Position numbers and translations under genes: made by a program. A DNA stretch of 64,000 nt from Actinoplanes sp040639655. Lineage in GTDB: Bacteria; Actinomycetota; Actinomycetes; Mycobacteriales; Micromonosporaceae. The stretch lies in the NCBI RefSeq assembly GCF_040639655.1, contig NZ_JBFAAI010000013.1:124001-188000 (forward strand), given 5' to 3'. How positions within the stretch are numbered: the stretch's first letter is position 1; every line of letters starts with the position of its first letter. The notes under the pieces are model-generated. The model searched no databases. It was given only the letters and a program-made list of their open reading frames with translations, and was not told the DNA's origin. Positions 62,867 to 64,000 of this stretch are shown piece by piece.

Positions 62867-64000
62867 TCAGGCAAGCTGGCCGGGGTCGCGGCTGAAGAGG
62901 TGGGTGGCGATGTCCAGGCGTCCGGGGCTGCCATCGGGAGTGCGCAGGATTCGCAGCACCTCGCCCTCGTTGTCGCCGCGCAGGCCGCGCCAGCGGTCCG
63001 GGGCCTCCCGTGCGAAGCACGTCGCATGGCGTGGCCCGGTCATCAGCAGCGTGTCGCCGTCCGCGGTGATCGAGTACTCGCGGCCCATCCACCACCAGCG
63101 GCCACCGATCTCGGCGGCCTCACCGCGCGGCGGCGCGGGCGGGCGCCAGGGCGCCACCGGTACCGGCTCGCTGTCCAGGGCGGCGGTCAGCGCGTCCAGG
63201 CTGACCTGCTGGATCCCGGCGCCGTCGAGGCCGTAGCCGTTGGCGAGCACGACGACACCGAGCCGGCTGCGGCGGTGCACGGCGAGGTGCGACACGTAGC
63301 CGGGCATGGAGCCGCCGTGCCCGGCGTAGACGCGTTCGCCGACCCGGAACAGCTGCGGCCCGAGGCCGTGCCCGGCGGTCCAGGACTCGAGGTCGCCGAT
63401 GACGACCGGGGCGCACATCTCGTCGACGGTCTCGCGGGCCAGTACGGCCGGAGCCGGGTCGGCCAGGAATCCGGCCCACTTGGCCATGTCGGTGATCGTG
63501 GACCAGAGCTGTCCGGCCGGGGCCATGGCGCCGGTGTCGGGGCGCGGCTCCTCGTGCAGGCTGCCGTCGAGAGCGTGGACGACATAGCCGCGGGCGTACG
63601 GTTCGACCGGGTGGTAGGTGGTGCGTTTCATGCCGAGCGGGTCGAGGACGCGTTTGCCGACGAGCTCGCCCCAGGGCGTACCGGTGACCCGTTCGAGGAC
63701 CGCGCCGAGCAGGCCGTAGGCCAGGTTCGAGTAGCGGTAGCGGCGGTACGGCGCGCCGGCCAGCTTCTCGTACGTCAGCTCGGCCAGCAGCTGGTCCACA
63801 TCGCCGCCGGGGCGGCGTTCCCACCACGGCCCGTCCGGTTCGCGCTGCAGGCCGGAGACGTGCCCGAGCAGCTGGCGCAGGGTCACGCCGCCGATCGGGG
63901 TGCCCGGCAGATGGCGGTAGAGCAGGTCGTCGAGGGCGAAGAAGCCCTCGTCGCGCAGCTGCATCACCAGGGTCGCGGTGACGGTCTTGGTGATCGAGCC
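62867..64000 (-). CDS. serine hydrolase, beta-lactamase/D-aminopeptidase family (N-terminus cut by window edge)
   Basis: At least 377 residues. The frame stays open to the edge, and the codons at 63986-64000 give SITK, the SxxK catalytic motif, so only about 50-70 N-terminal residues are missing. YSNLAYGLLG is the second motif (YxN) and HGGSMPGYVSH the third (HGG). A C-terminal lipocalin-like domain follows (EIGGRWWWMGREYSI). Likely a peptidase or esterase rather than an antibiotic beta-lactamase. Confidence 0.88.
   Translation of the reverse strand, partial: GSITKTVTATLVMQLRDEGFFALDDLLYRHLPGTPIGGVTLRQLLGHVSGLQREPDGPWWERRPGGDVDQLLAELTYEKLAGAPYRRYRYSNLAYGLLGAVLERVTGTPWGELVGKRVLDPLGMKRTTYHPVEPYARGYVVHALDGSLHEEPRPDTGAMAPAGQLWSTITDMAKWAGFLADPAPAVLARETVDEMCAPVVIGDLESWTAGHGLGPQLFRVGERVYAGHGGSMPGYVSHLAVHRRSRLGVVVLANGYGLDGAGIQQVSLDALTAALDSEPVPVAPWRPPAPPRGEAAEIGGRWWWMGREYSITADGDTLLMTGPRHATCFAREAPDRWRGLRGDNEGEVLRILRTPDGSPGRLDIATHLFSRDPGQLA

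Overview
The window reads as a chromosomal segment from a high-G+C actinobacterium, most likely a Micromonosporaceae member of the Actinoplanes type. This is inferred from gene content, not from a ribosomal RNA. Pointers are third codon positions that are almost all G or C, frequent GTG starts, an actinobacterial SUF cluster (sufR-B-D-Rieske-C-S-U-T), an AcnR/aconitase pair, a fabG-inhA-ferrochelatase block laid out as in mycobacteria, a mycothiol-type maleylpyruvate isomerase fold, and actinobacterial families such as DUF3097, DUF2630 and acVLRF1. I see no tRNA, rRNA, CRISPR array, prophage, insertion sequence or biosynthetic cluster.

Layout. 1-4.5 kb: pentose-phosphate operon tkt-tal-zwf on the minus strand, zwf running off the left edge. 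4.8-8.3 kb: haem O and haem A synthases (ctaB, ctaA) around a small unknown gene and an ATP-grasp enzyme. 8.4-15.1 kb: SUF iron-sulfur operon, almost every junction overlapping. 15.3-22.8 kb: single genes (DinB-like protein, alpha/beta hydrolase, MFS exporter, phosphatase, LysE exporter, AlkD-like DNA repair, acVLRF1 peptidyl-tRNA hydrolase, zinc protease) separated by short tandem repeats. 22.9-28.6 kb: ABC-F ATPase with an attenuator-like leader, small HTH protein plus enoyl-CoA hydratase, ABC exporter plus a 25-residue membrane peptide, RidA. 28.7-36.2 kb: uracil-DNA glycosylase, SDR and HTH regulator; SnoaL-like protein; AcnR; HAD-like protein; RIO kinase; small genes; maltose O-acetyltransferase followed by a GNAT remnant. 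36.3-39 kb: aconitase. 39.3-49.5 kb: pullulanase, lipoprotein, aminopeptidase P, SOD-like protein, PfkB kinase, hot-dog thioesterase, two PH-domain membrane proteins. 49.9-53.2 kb: MoxR-DUF58-VWA operon. 53.6-57 kb: fabG, inhA, [2Fe-2S]-type ferrochelatase, HAD-IIA phosphatase. 57-64 kb: three NUDIX genes, DUF3097, divergent MocR/EamA pair, serine hydrolase cut by the right edge.

How the genes connect. Iron and redox run through the window: SUF assembly feeds aconitase, ferrochelatase and the Rieske protein; ctaB, ctaA and hemH make haem; aconitase has both a candidate iron box and a site resembling the palindrome upstream of acnR. NADPH supply (zwf) and FAS-II (fabG, inhA) are also present.

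Regulatory architecture is the most distinctive aspect. Seventeen genes have a TANNNT box exactly 6 or 7 nt before the start codon, the signature of leaderless mRNAs; this fixes many starts. Intergenic DNA is rich in short tandem repeats (17, 20, 31, 34 and 57 bp periods), several of which repeat the last codons of the adjacent gene, and in a palindromic repeat family found as pairs between two sets of convergent genes. All regulatory and structural calls are from reading the sequence by eye.
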